Notes: generated by a model not told the origin, from the letters alone. A stretch of DNA of 64,000 nucleotides from Populus alba (GCF_005239225.2 NC_133295.1:14880001-14944000), one strand, 5' to 3'; positions 33,926 to 47,683 are shown, numbered from the stretch's first letter. Numbers and translations: made by a program.

Positions 33926-36142
33926 TATTATTTTTTATGGGCTGTATTGTGAATCAGGTTATTAAATACCTTTTAACTTGGCGCATGACTTGTATAAATC
34001 TTTAATAACATTTTGAATATTGTAATAGTTATTATTTCAAAGACGTCAAAATAACTTGCAGCACAATTCGGAGGCTCATGACATTATGTACTTCCAAAAT
34101 CCCACTAAATTTCTCAATGTCATAAGGGCTCCCCTCACGTTTATGGGACTTCTGAACTTCACCACCTTTGTTTGTTTCAATTAATCCCTAGAATGTTGAT
34201 AGTGATTTCAATTTCTAATCCATTCCCATATCAGTCTAGATTTCAAGTTCATCCCAATATCTCATCAAACAATCCAATCACAGTATCACTTGTACCAAAA
34301 TGGTATGCTCTTGCATGACACAAAGCATCCAAAGTCCGAGCTGGATTGGCCAGACCATCAACAACTACACACTTTAATGAGAACATCAACTCCATAGCAC
34401 GAAACCTTGCGTGCAGGACTTGAACGTCAGCTGAACTGAAGCTTTTCTTAGAAAAGCAAAGAAAGCATTAACTAAAGGGTTTTTTTGTTTGAGTGAGAGA
34501 GAAGAGAAGAGCAATGATCCCTTTCCCAATCCCATGCATCAATGCTTAGATGCGTGCACGCTTTCAACACCATAAAAGGGGGGAAATTTACAGTTGTTTT
34601 TAATCGGTGTAAGAAAAATTTAATGGCTTTATTGCGAAGATTCTGAAACTTTAAATTATTATGAGCTAAAGATGGACAATGGCTGTGAAGTGACTTTGCA
34701 TTAATGCAGCAACTCAATAATTTGCCTTCGTTTAACTATGTGAGGACCAGTCGTTTTTTGCCTTATCAACATAATATATCAGTTTAATAACTTCGAAAGA
34801 ATCATCATTCCACAAATTTGAAGTCCGAGTTTGTCATCATTAGAAGAAAAAATGCTGAGCTCATTGTGAAAGAATGGACGAGTCACACACGCCCCATCGC
34901 CCACTGACAGTCATTGCTTTACGTCAGATCAGATATCAGAATTTAGCAGAAAGAAGCCACTGCCCACTTGCTGGCTTGCTGCATGTGTCTGTGGCGGCCC
35001 GGTTGGAGATGAATTAAACTGACACACCAAGCTTTTGATTTCGATGCTAGGTTTGAATCTCCAAGAATGAAGATAGCTAAGAGGTTAAACGGCCTTGAAA
35101 CAATTCATGTCTGGCACATTATCGTAGGACTAGATATCATGACCTCGCCTGCATGCACAACAGTCATAGCAGATAAACCAGGGATGCCTTCATTGATGAC
35201 CCAAAAGAAGGCTAGAGATGTTGAAAAAGAAACCTGTAAACAAAAGGATGAAACAAAATCTTGTAGATGAACTGCTTTTACCTGAATAAGAGAGATGGAT
35301 TTAGTTTTGATATACAAAAGGCACAGAGAGAAGGGAAAATAACTAGCAATGGAAGTGACAAGGATAGAGTAGAAGAGATCGGATGCTTCAGAAAGACAGA
35401 CCTCTGTCAGCAACCTTAGAAAGAAGAACACCATATACATGAAATTTAATTTAAAAAACTGAGTTTCTAAAGATTGGTTGAACGTACAGGGACGATGACA
35501 CCTCTCTAATTTGATTAAAAAAAGAGAATGAGGAATTCAAAAGTTTATTAGACCCCAAATGTCTAAGAAAAAGCACACAGATCATAATGGTTGAGGGTAG
35601 TACGATATTATTGTCATTTGCCAGTCAAGGCATATGGAAAATGCCAGTCATTATTGTTCTAATTAATAAAGTTTTTACCCTCCGAAATTAATATGTGCAG
35701 ACAGACGTGTCAAGTTGGGTGCGGTTTCTTCCATTCACTTTCTGCGGATGCTATGCTAGGAAAGAAAAAAAAAAAAACCCAAAAGATAAGGGTGAATTCA
35801 AAACGATTTTTTTAAAACATTGACTTTTTCTAGATGAGTAAATTGGAATTAAGAAAAACCTAACAAGTATCTTAATAAAACAATGGTCAAAACACGTAAA
35901 GAACTATAAATTAAAAGCTTTTATATAAGAAAAACTAAGTTATAATAGCGTTCAAGACCCAAGGACTAAGTACTGTAATTCTACTTGTGATGTTTAATTA
36001 GTACATGTTCAAACTAGCAAGCTTCAAACACATGAGGGCATAATGTCCTAAGGTTTGGTAGAAGGAGAGATCACTCGTTCATTCATAAGCACATGCTTTT
36101 ATTTGATGGGAATCTGGGTTACTTAAACTGCCATGGGGAGCT

Positions 36143-36894
36143 TCTAATGGCTATGAATCCATGCCTTCTGTCATTGCTTCTAGACCTAGAGTTGAGATTG
36201 GTGGTGAGGACATGGGGGATGCGTATACGCTACTGAGTTCATGTTTGCCACCATTTTTTACTATTTTTTTTTCAATCTTACAAAACAATCTCCTCTAGTG
36301 CTATATATTAATGCATTACGATCAATAGTTATACCTTCAAGTCCTTTGCTTTTCTTTTATTTTCTTTAATTTTGTCTTTGTACATCATGACAGACCCTGA
36401 TCGATGCTCCAAGCCCTGGGGATCCATACTTGAGAGAACATCTCCACTGGTTTGTACTATAAACGCTGACTCATATAGCTAGATTACATTTTCATTTTCC
36501 CTTAATAGGGCATATTTTGCAACATATATATTTATCTTTTTCAGGATGGTCACTGGCATTCCTGCACAGCTGATATTGTTTCCTTTGATGAGTTTTTAGC
36601 TAGCTAGAAATTTTTGTTTTTCAGTTTCTTTTATTATACATTTTATTAACGCGTCTGGTGCAAAACAACAGGAAAGGAGATTGTGAGCTATGAAACTCCA
36701 AAACCTGTGGCTGGTATCCATAGATATGTGTTCATCTTATTTAAGCAGAGGCCGGGGAAGGCAAACTGTGAGGCAACCAGCTTCAAGAAGACTGTTTCAA
36801 CACTAGAAGGTTTTCTGGAGACAATGGATTGGGCCTGCCAGTAGCAGCAGTGTACTTGAATGCACAGAGAGAAACTTCTGCAAGAAAAAGGTAA
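36143..36894 (+). pseudogene. PEBP-family (TFL1/BFT-like) flowering regulator, frameshifted
   Basis: Four exon-like blocks keep the four-exon layout of FT/TFL1 genes. Block 1 (36143-36232) reads SNGYESMPSVIASRPRVEIG and GEDMGDAYTL. Block 2 (36394-36449) contains SPGDPYLREHLHW, but 4 extra bases (CGAT) break DPDAPSP. Block 3 (36545 to about 36585) reads MVTGIP, then loses frame. Block 4 (36672-36894) reads [20 protein letters not shown] and FILFKQR, shifts frame twice, and ends [20 protein letters not shown] then [12 protein letters not shown]. Splice borders CACTG/GT, TTCAG/GATGG and AACAG/GA survive. [12 protein letters not shown] points to the BFT branch. Intact members bind FD/14-3-3 complexes and repress flowering. 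The start of exon 1 is unrecognisable. Confidence 0.85.
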
Positions 36895-37964
36895 TGATCA
36901 AGAGAGTAATGGGGTTTCCTTCATGGACAAAACAAAAGGTTTACTGTTTCCTGGTTTTAGGGTTTTGAATTGGCATGGCCACATTCATAGGGACGTACTG
37001 TACTATTGTCGTATGTTTAGCTAGGTTACTGTTTTCAAGTTTGCCTTTCTTGAGCACGTGAAAACATCGTAGGCCCGTCTACAATTGTTTTAAACCCATC
37101 TACGAGTGTCGAGTGATTCAAGTCTATCCATGAGCTGAGATAATAGTAACTTTCCTCACATCTACATGAATATTATAAATCTATTCTTGAGTTGAGTTGG
37201 ATGAGTTAGGATGATATTCCTCATTTATACACAAGTGCTCCAAGTTATTTTATAAGTTAAAGATAAGTATTAGAATAATTACATGTTATTATATATCATG
37301 AGAATTATAAATTGATATATAATTAGTTTAATTTTAATAAAATATTATATTATATTAATCATGGTTTTAATTTGTTATTTATGATTAATATGTTAAATTG
37401 TGTTTTGATGCCGGGAACTTGATTATTTAAAATGTACAAATTACTATTTATTTAGGCATGAAATTAATAGCGAAAGAAATTATTATAGAATGAGTTTCCC
37501 TTCCTCCCTTCACCTGCTCCTTCTCTTCTTCTTCTTCTCAGCTTCTCCCATCTCTCTCTCTCTCTCTCTTCTTTACTTCTTCAAGTCTCTCCTGTCCCGG
37601 GCCAATCAAAGACAGAAGCATTGTTTAATAAGGCTAACAGATGCAGTGCAGTTAGTAACAAAAGGGAGGACGAACAAGGGACAAAAAGTCTTCTTCGATG
37701 ACATACAGTTACAATCGATCTGTAAACCCCCCATGCAATTTTTACAACCCTCACCAAATATTTTAAAAATACATCATCGATAGGGCAGAGTCAAATTCCT
37801 TGTTTCCAATCCTAAATCCATTTACCATGTAGCCAGCCGAGAAAAACTGGAGGCAAACATGGATTTTGAAAATTCAGTGTTGGTATGACGAAATATCACA
37901 ACCTTGCGCACACACCGGTGTCAGCAAAACATTCAATCCAAGACCATTCATCCAGCAAAACAAG
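36895..37964. other. Intergenic between PEBP pseudogene and XBAT33 3' end
   Basis: An AT-rich central part (37240-37480) is followed by a CT-rich tract (37500-37575). The latter creates a Leu/Phe/Ser frame at 37490-37783 that I regard as non-coding. The last 300 bp are probably the 3' UTR of the XBAT33-like gene on the minus strand. Confidence 0.45.
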
Positions 37965-40900
37965 TCATGCATTTATTTCTGAAGTGCACTGATGCTCTCT
38001 GCTGCAGCTCCTTCTCCCCCAAAACATACTCGAACAGCTTGTTTTCTCAAGCCTTGGTCCTTCCACTTTAACCTGCTCTACAGATGTTTGCGAACGGTGA
38101 GAGGATTCATCTTGTGATTCAGCCTCTTGGGTTTCAAGAGATGGGCATGGTTCATCATTGCAGGTACATAAAGGGATGGCAACAGAAGGAAATGGGCTGC
38201 AAGTGACTGGGCAGAGAAAATCAGAAGAAACTGAAGCCACTCGATTCTTTCGGACCTCTGGTAAACATGCTAGCGATTTCCCATCCATGTCATGAGGATG
38301 AAGCATGCATGGAGCACAGAGGCCAAGAGACAGAGGAAGCTTCATTTCCTTTGCCGAGGAACCAGGCAGTCTATCAAAAGAGACAATGCCATGCCTGCAA
38401 AGAGGACATGGGATGGAGCCAGTAGGGCCTACCATTTCGGATGAGATATTGCATGTTGAGCACAGGTAGAGTGCACATCTTACACAAAGCTCATGCCTGC
38501 ACCCTAAATATGAGAAGAACTGCCGATCAATAACAAGAAATGAATGGCATACTGGACACACAATCAATTTCACCAAAGATTGCAAAGGTGATGGAGAACG
38601 TAAGTAGAAAGGTTCTCAAAATATTTCTAAAATTAAAGTGATAAATGAAGTTTTTTTCCAAGTTCAGATTTCTATCAAAGGGGCAATTTCAGAGAAACTA
38701 AAACTATGTGCACTTGTAGAAGGGAAAGAAATCCTATAATACTTTGGATGCCAACATGAAAAAGTGAAGCAGAAAGTTGATCTTCACAACTAAAGATGGA
38801 CGGACAGACGAACGGATGCATGAAATCTTTTGCAGTTCTATAACTAAGGGAAAAACACAAGAAAACAATGCACTTGGCTTATGCAAAAAGAAGAACTGAG
38901 AACCTTCATGCAAGGATTTAAAGACACCACAGTCCTCAATCTTCACCAGTAGACAAATTTATATTGGTTGAAAGAGAGAACAAGGTTCTTGCTACCTAGA
39001 TGCAGCAAATATAATAAGTCCTCAGAAAGACGCAGCAATTATAGATATGAATACATTGACATGACTCATAGATAATGGAGATACAAACCAGAACCAAAAT
39101 AAATTGATATTGACAAATCAATCACATTCTTCATAGGCAGGCGATAAGCATTGGCATTGAACCTAATTTCTTTTCTCCCAGCCAAAAATATTATGTTGCT
39201 TAAATAGGTGCATCTTCGAAAGCTGTTGCATTTATATTGATGGAAGGAAAATAGATGCTTCCAGAAGAACCATGAGCATATAAATGTTCAAGGTAGCATT
39301 GCTAATAAAGAGGATCGAGGTCCAAGAGTTCAACACAAGGAAAACCTTGATAAATTCAAAGACAGAAAGAACAAACCTTCTGCGGCCACATTGCATGCTC
39401 TCTCCAGGCAAACAGCGCAAATATCAGGGTCATCAGAGGACCTTGTTGAGCATTGCAGCCCACTCTCTCTGCAAAGAATAGTTCAGAAAGCATCATATTC
39501 AGTGTTCATTAACCAAGGCTAACATTATTTAACTAAACACTGAAAAACTTTCAATATCATATCAAACTCCAGGGCATTGGTTCAATTCAAGGTTAACAAA
39601 AAAGTAACTGTAGTCGGCTTAGATTTTCTGGCTTGAGATCTAAAAAAATGTAACATCACACATGAGTCTCTTGCATGTGCAACAAGTTGACAAATGATTT
39701 CGTAATGAGCAAGGGAAACTCTTGACACAAGTTACGTCAGTCTTGATGCAATGATGTACAGATAATTCCATTACTAGGGTAGCCAACATGTGCTGATTCA
39801 GCCTTCAAGCAATCTTAACACGGGGAATGTTAGGATTTTTAATTACTATTTACATCTCTGCTAAGAGCTTATAAATTCTCCGGTTGTTCATTTTCCTCCT
39901 TTCCTGAAAGTAGTAATAGCACCAACTGATAGCAGGATATGGAACAAAACATCAAAGTAGAAACCTTCTCAAGTTTTGATCCTTCACAATTCACACATTG
40001 CCTCGACAAAGGGTTTATAGTTTGATTTAATTCTGTAAGCATCATTACACCAATTCATGCTATAAGATATCGCACAAAGAAAACATAATCAGTATCTAGC
40101 TTATACAGTATTCAGCAAGCATGAGACATTAACTGTTAGGTACTCGTATCCCAATAAACAGGTTCCATATTAGCCAGACTTGGTTGACAAGCTCATAGTG
40201 AACCAAGCTAGAGCAGCTTGTTCTTAACCGAGTTCATATCTCTTGCTCTTTGTTGCAGAATTAATAAAAGCATCAAACTTACTTTTCCTTAAACAATAAG
40301 CTGCCCAAGAAAGCAACAAAGGGCTGAAGACCAATATCCACTCTATCAGTTTAATATTAGAAACTAGGCTATTTTATTGGACTCAAATTTATTTCTGAAA
40401 TTCCTATGATACCCAAATTTAGAAAATTATAAACATCAAGCGTTTGAGACTTTAGTTAGTGCTGTTGCAATGATATTTTTTAAACCATCACCTTCTTAGC
40501 ATGGATGTATGCACACCTCTATATGAGCATGTGTGTGTGTGTGAGAGGGAGCATATATATTAAGTTGAAAAAGTACCTTGCTATGTTAAGTACACTCAAA
40601 AGAGGCAAGGCTAAGTAATTAGAGTGAGGAAATCTAGGTATTGTAGATTCAGAATTTGGTGCCAACAATGGTTCAAGCCAATGACGCCCCCACATCCTAG
40701 CAACATCAACAGGCAGCCACCTGAAGAAAACACAGGAGTTTCTATGTCAATTTTTCACAATAAATTCCAGAGCTGTTGCATCAATTAGTCATAACACAAA
40801 ACAAACCCAAAGCAATTTACCCATTGCAATTCAATGTCGTCCGACTGGCACCTCTTGCAAGAAGGATCTGGAGAATTAGCAGCACTATCATCTAATGTTC

Positions 40901-42670
40901 ATAAAGTGAAAGACAGGAAAGGCAAGCTTCTTCTTGTTGGATATTATTCTTACCTGACAGCATTTTAAATTGCCCCCACAGGCAGCATAATGCAAGGGGG
41001 TGCTTCCAGCCCCTGCACATCGACATAATTATATTTTCAGGGGTACAAATCACAAACAAAAGATTTGCAAACAAATTGTGAGGCATAGAGCAGAAAGGTA
41101 AACCTATCAAATCCATCGTTGTCCCATAATGAAATGTCTCTGATGATACATTTGCATGAATATCAAGTAGAAGCTGTACACAATCAAAATACCCATTCAA
41201 TGCAACCATGTGAAGAGCAGTGATACCACCATCAGCCGCCTTATTTACAAACCTGGACAGCGCACTGCACAATAATATAACATAAGTCAAATACTTTTGT
41301 GGTATAAACCACTAAAAGAATAAATCTAATAGTAAGAGGGAAACATCAGACAACTATTTCCCACCAAAGTAATGACGCCAGAATCAATATGCCATCAAGG
41401 TGAAAATCTTTACAATCTGAATGAACATTACCTCTGGTCAAATCTGTTCTCACTAGAACCATCCCCAGTATCACCTTCTATCCGAGCATGCATAGCTTCA
41501 AAAGGGGCACTAGGAACAAAATCTGCTACAACTAATCTTATACATCTTGCATGCCCATTTACAGCTGCAAAGTGCAGAGCAGTCCTTCCATTAAGATAAT
41601 CTGCCCTTGTAACCTATAAAGCCACAATTTTCAAAAAGACAGATCAACTAAAAAAAAGAAAATCAACAAAAGTTTCTCTTTTGAAACTGAATTTACTTAC
41701 ATTGCACCTAAACAATAAAAGTGTCTGCACAACTTCCCAGTGTCCATATCTACAAGCTTGCATCAATGCCGTCTTCAAAACAAAATCACAAAAAATATCA
41801 CTAACTAGAGAGAAAAAAAAAAAATGAAACAGAACAGTTAATTTGTTTCAAATTAAAGAATTACACTTTTTATTAATCTGGTTTCAAAAACAAGCAACAT
41901 TCAAATGAAATCAAAATCTGGGTTTCGTTCATCTCCACATAACTAATATTAACAGAAACAAAAATCCAAAATTCTAGAATCAAACTTAAAGTTCTAATGA
42001 AACAGAAATTTCAACTTTTATTTATTTACCCATCACTAACATACTGAACCAAAAAAAATCAAAATCAACACTTTCACCACAAGAACTTCAAATAAATACC
42101 CATTATCAAATTTGATCCAACAAATCATATGAACATCCTCTTACGTTTATATATCAAATCACTAACATACTTAACAAAAAAAAAATCAAAATCAAAACTT
42201 TCACCCAAGAACTTCAAGGAAAAAAAAAAACCATTATCAAATTTGATCCAACAAATCATATGAACATTCCAACACATTTATATATCAAACCCCCCCCCCC
42301 CCGCCCCAAAAAAAAATCACAATAAATAAAAGAACAACATTTTCTTTACCTGGCCACAGTAATTCCTGGAATTCACATCAGCTCCATTCTCTAACAACAA
42401 CCCCACAATCTAGAACATTAAAATCAGACGCATTAACTAAAAGAAAAGAAAAATCCAAAAAGAAAAAAAGTTACCTTTTTTTCACCTTTTTACCTCATTG
42501 TGGCCTTTAGCAGCAGCAAAATGGAGAGGAGAATTAAGGCCACCAAAAGTTGAATATTTAGCTAGACAAGGATTACAATCCAATAACATCTTGGCTTCCA
42601 CCAAATCTCCATCTCTTGCTGCTGAAACTAACCTCTCCCCTGAAGCTGAGCACCCAAATGAATTCCCCAT
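37965..42670 (-). CDS. XBAT33: Ankyrin-repeat RING E3 ubiquitin ligase, XBAT33 type
   Basis: Ten coding exons on the minus strand (42670-42494, 42409-42350, 41772-41701, 41613-41432, 41264-41104, 41012-40954, 40867-40821, 40720-40577, 39468-39377, 38503-37965) all have GT-AG borders and join to 510 residues. The N-terminus MGNSFGCS fits an N-myristoylation/palmitoylation signal. About six ankyrin repeats fill residues 10-270, such as [26 protein letters not shown] and [14 protein letters not shown]3HC4 RING spans 318-367 (Cys318, 321, 333, His335, Cys338, 341, 364, 367). The C-terminal 140 residues are Ser/Cys-rich and unstructured. XBAT ligases ubiquitinate target proteins; XBAT32, the best studied, acts on ethylene synthesis enzymes in root branching. 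Length matches XBAT32/33 (508-513). Its neighbour EMS1 is also XBAT33's neighbour in Arabidopsis. Confidence 0.94.
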
Positions 42671-45239
42671 TTTGACCACTCCCCTCCTTTCTCTCTCTCT
42701 CTCTCCCTCCCTCTCCGTCTGTCTCGGACAAAAAAAATTCAGACAACGACAATTTTTCTGATTTGTGTTTTTTGAGGCTTTGTTTATGTAGGTGGAAATT
42801 TGGTGATGTGGCTGTTTATATATATAGATCAAATATTAAATTATATAGATATTTTAAACCATATAACAATGAATATCAATAGATTTTTTTAAAAAAGGTT
42901 CCATCCATAGTCAATTTAGATAAGTATTCCATCACGATCAAGTCTAAATTTAAGTAGGATGAACCAGATTAATTTGACTGTTAAACTGGATTATAACAAG
43001 GTAATTTTTTTTATATTTTTATTAAAATCTAATATAATTTAAACCTTGAGTTATTAAATTACTCAAATTATGTATAAAGTTGCGCGGATTAAGTTTTAAA
43101 ACAAAAGTGTTTATATATAGTTAATATTTATCTAAAATATTTTGCTAATGTCAATGTGCTTGACCAGTGTAATTTACTTGCTTACAGAAGATAGGATCCT
43201 TATTTGCTAATTGTCATGGTAAGAAAATTAACTGATATAGTAATAACAGTAGATAAGATTTTGTCAAAAGTGTAATTTTTATATATTTGGACTTCAGATC
43301 TTGGTGGAAATAAATTTGATATCTGTAATTCATTGATTTTTACCTTTCTGGTTGGCAAAATACTGATCCCCTTTTCTGTAAAATTTGAGAATGGCAATTA
43401 GAATATTAAATTAGGGTTTTTATGAACTAACTAGAACCAATATTTACAGTGTAATTGATTTTATCCAAATAAACCAGGTTTTGATAATATTTTTTTATTC
43501 CAAACTTGTGGGACAGAACGACAATAAAGTCAATTAAAAATGGGGTCAAAAGGAAATCAGAGAGCATACAATATATTGACAGGAAAGATCATACAGACCA
43601 CATCAATCATGTAATCAAAGCCCTCTCGTGGGCCCTGAACAGCATTAACTGTGGAGATGACAATTTTAGGGATGTGTGTTTTTTTAATTATTTAAAAATA
43701 TATTTATAATTGAAAATATAGGTGTGATAGCTTTTAAATATATTTTTTATTTGAAAATAAATTAAAAAAATATTTTATTATTTTTTTAAAAAATATTTTT
43801 GATATTAGTATATCAAAAATAAAAAATTAAAAAAATAAATAAAAAAATATTTTAAAAAAAAAAATATTTAAAATACAAAAATAAACATGGTTACCTCAAA
43901 ATACATGTGAATTTAACTTAAATTTAAACAATACCAAACTAAGTTTATTGAACAAATAAGTTTTTTTATAGTTACTTTATTAAATTTAAAAAATAATAAA
44001 TAAAATATAGATATTGTAAAATCTGATGTGATACTCAATCCAAACTTATCTAAAGACATGTATATTTATATTTTTAAAATCTAATATAATAAATACATAC
44101 TCTAATATTAATATAATATACATACATATATATAGCATTTATAAAAACCATGCTTGAATCAGACGGCAATTAATGGTTGTTGATTGTAGATGAAGTGGAA
44201 GGCACCACATGAGATTACTTCGTACATAGGGATTTACGCAAAAATTATTAGGTTAAGTTTGGTGAGATGTGGGCCGTTTGATTGGAGATGGACTTGAGAG
44301 GGAGGTGATCTAATCCGGGAAATTTTGGAGACCAATTTCTAAAATTATTTTTTTTCCTCCTTTAATTTAGAATTTTAGATGGGAAGTGGAAACAATAGTA
44401 GAAAAAATGTTAATTCCTTGTCGAGTACTATTTTCTTCCTTTAATGATAAAGAAAAAACTGGCAAATTGCAAATATATATTTTTTCTAGATTATGTATAG
44501 TTAGCATGTTTGAAAAGGAAAAAAAACTAATACATAAATAACAGATATTGTAAATAAATTACAATTCATAAAATATTTTACAGCAGCTGAAAATATTTTA
44601 TAATAAATAAACTAAAATTAAATATTAACTATAAATGTTTTTTTATCTAATATTTTTTTATAAAACTAATATTTTTGACAACTTTCATACATCAAGATTG
44701 AATCCATTTTTTTATCTGATTAAAAATAATTAATTCATGGTAAAACTGAAAAAAAAAATTGAAAATTTTATTTCTGACAACTATTGAAATCTTGAACCTT
44801 GATAATCACGAGGAAAGCATACCTCATTAATCATCTAAATGTGTAAAAAGAAAAAAAGGATTGTTAATAATGTGTTTAACAAAATTCATGGCCATGGAAA
44901 TGAATGCTCTTCGGTGGTGGACCAAATCAAGGTTTTATGAGCATGCCCCTTCAAAGACTGATGGTGCTAACACGTGGCAGTTGATTTAATAATTGTTCAT
45001 GATAGGAAGTCAGTAGTCTTGAATCTTGCTGATCTACCCCCAGATACTGGTATCTGTAGTTTTCCATGGTTACAGGTGGGAGAAGCAGCTAGGGTTACTC
45101 CAAGTGAAAACAGACGTGGATCATACGTTTGCATCAGTCACTTGATAAGGGCCTTTTCTTTCATTTATATCTGTTCAGGTTTCATGTCAAATATACCCAC
45201 CAGACCTGCAAACTTGATTCAGTAAAAGTATGCTAGATT
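42671..45239. other. Intergenic, AT-rich
   Basis: The first part is the XBAT33 leader and promoter on the minus strand, with a CT-rich tract at 42680-42720. From 42840 to 44900 the sequence is AT-rich and repeat-like. The frame at 44974-45225 shows no family resemblance. Confidence 0.4.
43700..43890. repeat. AT-rich MITE-like repeat, family B
   Basis: TAGGTGTGATAGCTTTTAAA leads into TTTGAAAATAAATTAAAAAA, TTTTTGATATTAGTATATCA and long A runs, the same order as in the copy at 31035. It ends near AACATGGTTACC. Confidence 0.4.
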
Positions 45240-46216
45240 GAAAATTACCATAAAATTAGTCACATGTTACAAAAGATCCAAGCCAGAGTCCCAGACAGCG
45301 CCCACTTTAAGACATGCTGGACATCAGTCCAGCAGTAATTTCAGCATTGTACAAGGTTAGCAAAAGGGTGTTCGCTGTAGTCTGAGGATGAAGGAGGTCC
45401 ATCTGTAAAGTTGCTCAAGCATAAACTGTCTGCCAAGTTATTCTACAGTGGATTCCAAACTGGATGCCAGAGATTGCTTATATCCTTGTTGCGGCATCAT
45501 TTAGTTTTGTGAATTGTCAGCAGAATCTCAATAGCTGGCTATGCAAGAAACACAGGCTTGTATTTAGGCAAGTAAAAATTGAGATAGGTTTCAGATAACC
45601 ATCCATGGAACCTTTACGAAGCAAAAATAATGTCAGGAAGAAGATACATTTGACTTGGTTAGAAGAAAGGCTCTCGCATCCATATGATGTAGCTGAAAAC
45701 ATGATGTTGCTCGTTGAATCCACTCCTTGATCGCATGATAAAAAGGAAATCTCAAATCATGGCAAGATATGAGTCAAACTAGTTCCGGGATTTCTGCAAG
45801 CAAGAAAGGGTATATTCAGTACTTTTTACAGAATTAACTTGTAAATTAAAAAAAAAAATAGTGCAGGGAGAGTGCTTGCTTGCATTCAGATACAAATGGG
45901 GAAAATGATTGAATATCTTCTATTTGTTTAATCATAGTGAATGGAAAAAATGCAAAGATCCAAATAAACATTAAGAAATGAATACAAAAGCTCATGCACT
46001 GATGGTTGATTTTTGCACAAGCACAACTGGACAATTTATATCACATATTGTCTATCCTTGGACTAGAAATGCATATGGAGTTCAAAGCCCTACGATTCAG
46101 ACTATACTTCGAACATAAAAGAAAAAAACAAGAAGATACTAGCATTCGATTCCTGCTAAATCTTGGACTCCAGAAGTTGGTGACCGCCTACAAATCGACC
46201 AACATGGTGGAATCAC
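45240..46216. repeat. Non-coding direct duplication, copy 1
   Basis: Shared ordered landmarks with 46687-47683 include AATTACCATAAAA, GAATCTCAATAGCTGGCTA, GCAAGCAAGAA, AAAAGCTCATGCACTGATGG, AAGCACAACTGGACAATT, GGAGTTCAAAGCCC and GGTGGAATCA. No long frame is conserved between the copies, so the duplicated unit is not protein coding. Copy-specific insertions are common. Confidence 0.65.
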
Positions 46217-46686
46217 AGGGTAGAAGATGGCAAGGAGCTGGAGATGATATGTAACAATTGGAATCTAAAACCAAGAATTGCTGGCTTGTGGGAAATGTTT
46301 AAGGGAACTTGTAACTACAAAAGTTTTTGGTATCTTATGGTATGTTGCATTTTAAATAATTAGAGTTCTTTATCTGATTTACTTTTCTTTCCTAAAATTT
46401 GAGGACTGCAGTTTTTTGGAGAGTTTGATAGGATCCCAACATCTACAGACACTTGCATATGCATACGAGCACTATAAACATGAATATATCCACATACATA
46501 TCACATGTTAGTCTTCCTAAAATCTGAAACAGTTCAATGATTTCTAAGTAACCTGATCTCAACCAAATTAAATGTTAATTTCTTTGGTGGGGAGGGTTTC
46601 TTAATCAGCTAACTACAAAGGAAATTCTGCTTTGTTCACAAGGAGGCAAAACAGAAGGGAAGCCGAAGACCTATCACACCAAATCT

Positions 46687-47683
46687 GAGAATTTCCATAA
46701 AACTATCACATGGTACAAGACAGTTACAATGTACAATTAAATCACATCATATAGGTAGGAATGCAAATGGTATGTAGGAAAATACGTTCATAAAGCAAAC
46801 AACTAATTTGAATTGAGACAGTTAAAATCAGTTGTTATATTACTGTGATATATTAGTCAAGCTGTAATGTCAGTATAGAAACCTTAATTCTGAAGTCAGG
46901 GCATGAAATCACCATGATCCTGGATGACACAGGCAATTTGAACACTTCCTCTTGCATAAAATGTCCTCTAAGTTAATTACTTGTTGAGGCTGGGGCCAGG
47001 GGCACTAATTTGGATACCAGAGTGGCCATGCATACATAAAATTGATTGCTCATGGAGGCACTGTTAGTGAGCTGTCATCAGAATCTCAGTCGCTGGCTAC
47101 ACTGCAAACATGAGCAAGAAAGTAAAAAAAAAACTGAGGTAGCCTTTAGCTAACCCATCCAACGCTCCTTCATCAATGGAAAACCATGCCACCAAGAACA
47201 AAGCTGCCTATCACGTCCTTCTAAATAAAACTGAAAACTTGGCAATGCTTGTTGAGCTCATCTCCTCGCAAGGAGTCAACTAGCTCAATGAATTGTGCAA
47301 GCAAGAAGGGCTGTTAAAATCACGAGAATTTTGGGGGGGGAAAACCCAGCAATATTATGAAAGAAGAAGAGGAGTGCATTGAGATACAATTGAGCAAAAA
47401 AAAAAAAGAAAGCATTGTTAGACCACATGATTAATTTTAAGCACAGCCAGTGGCAAAACTGCAAAGAGACAAGATAAACACTGGAAATGGATGCAAAAGC
47501 TCACAGATTGATGATTAGTACCTGCCAAGCACAGCTGGGCAATTGCTACCAAATATTAGCTGTCGTTAGATTGGAATGCTTAGGAGTTCAAAGCCCATTT
47601 TCTGACAGTACTTGGAATATTTCGGGTCCCGGAAATTGGTGAGAGGTGACAGCCATCCTACTGTGACCACTGTGGTGGAATCA
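46687..47683. repeat. Non-coding direct duplication, copy 2
   Basis: Counterparts of the copy 1 landmarks are GAATTTCCATAAAA, GAATCTCAGTCGCTGGCTA, GCAAGCAAGAA, AAAAGCTCACAGATTGATGA, AAGCACAGCTGGGCAATT, GGAGTTCAAAGCCC and GGTGGAATCA, in the same order and strand. The copies are about 1.45 kb apart, start to start, and clearly diverged, so the event is old. Confidence 0.65.

Larger units (their letters stand above)
30603..36142. other. Repeat-rich intergenic region
   Basis: The first 200 bp hold the EMS1 leader and promoter on the minus strand, including a T run and GA-rich stretches. Beyond that come AT-rich repeats, two short TIR elements and a SINE-like element (listed separately). A further relic starting TATAGTTTTAAAA is at 32369. 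The stretch 34000-35560 has near-average composition; its frames (for example 35067-35270 and 35105-35440 on the other strand) match nothing I recognise. No intact gene. Confidence 0.5.

Noticed and set aside
37490..37783. 97-codon frame with signal-peptide-like Leu/Phe/Ser start
   Set aside because: The hydrophobic start comes from a CT-rich tract; the remainder has no family resemblance and no splice-compatible continuation.
44974..45225. 83-codon frame before the duplicated non-coding segment
   Set aside because: No family resemblance and no conservation with the second copy region.
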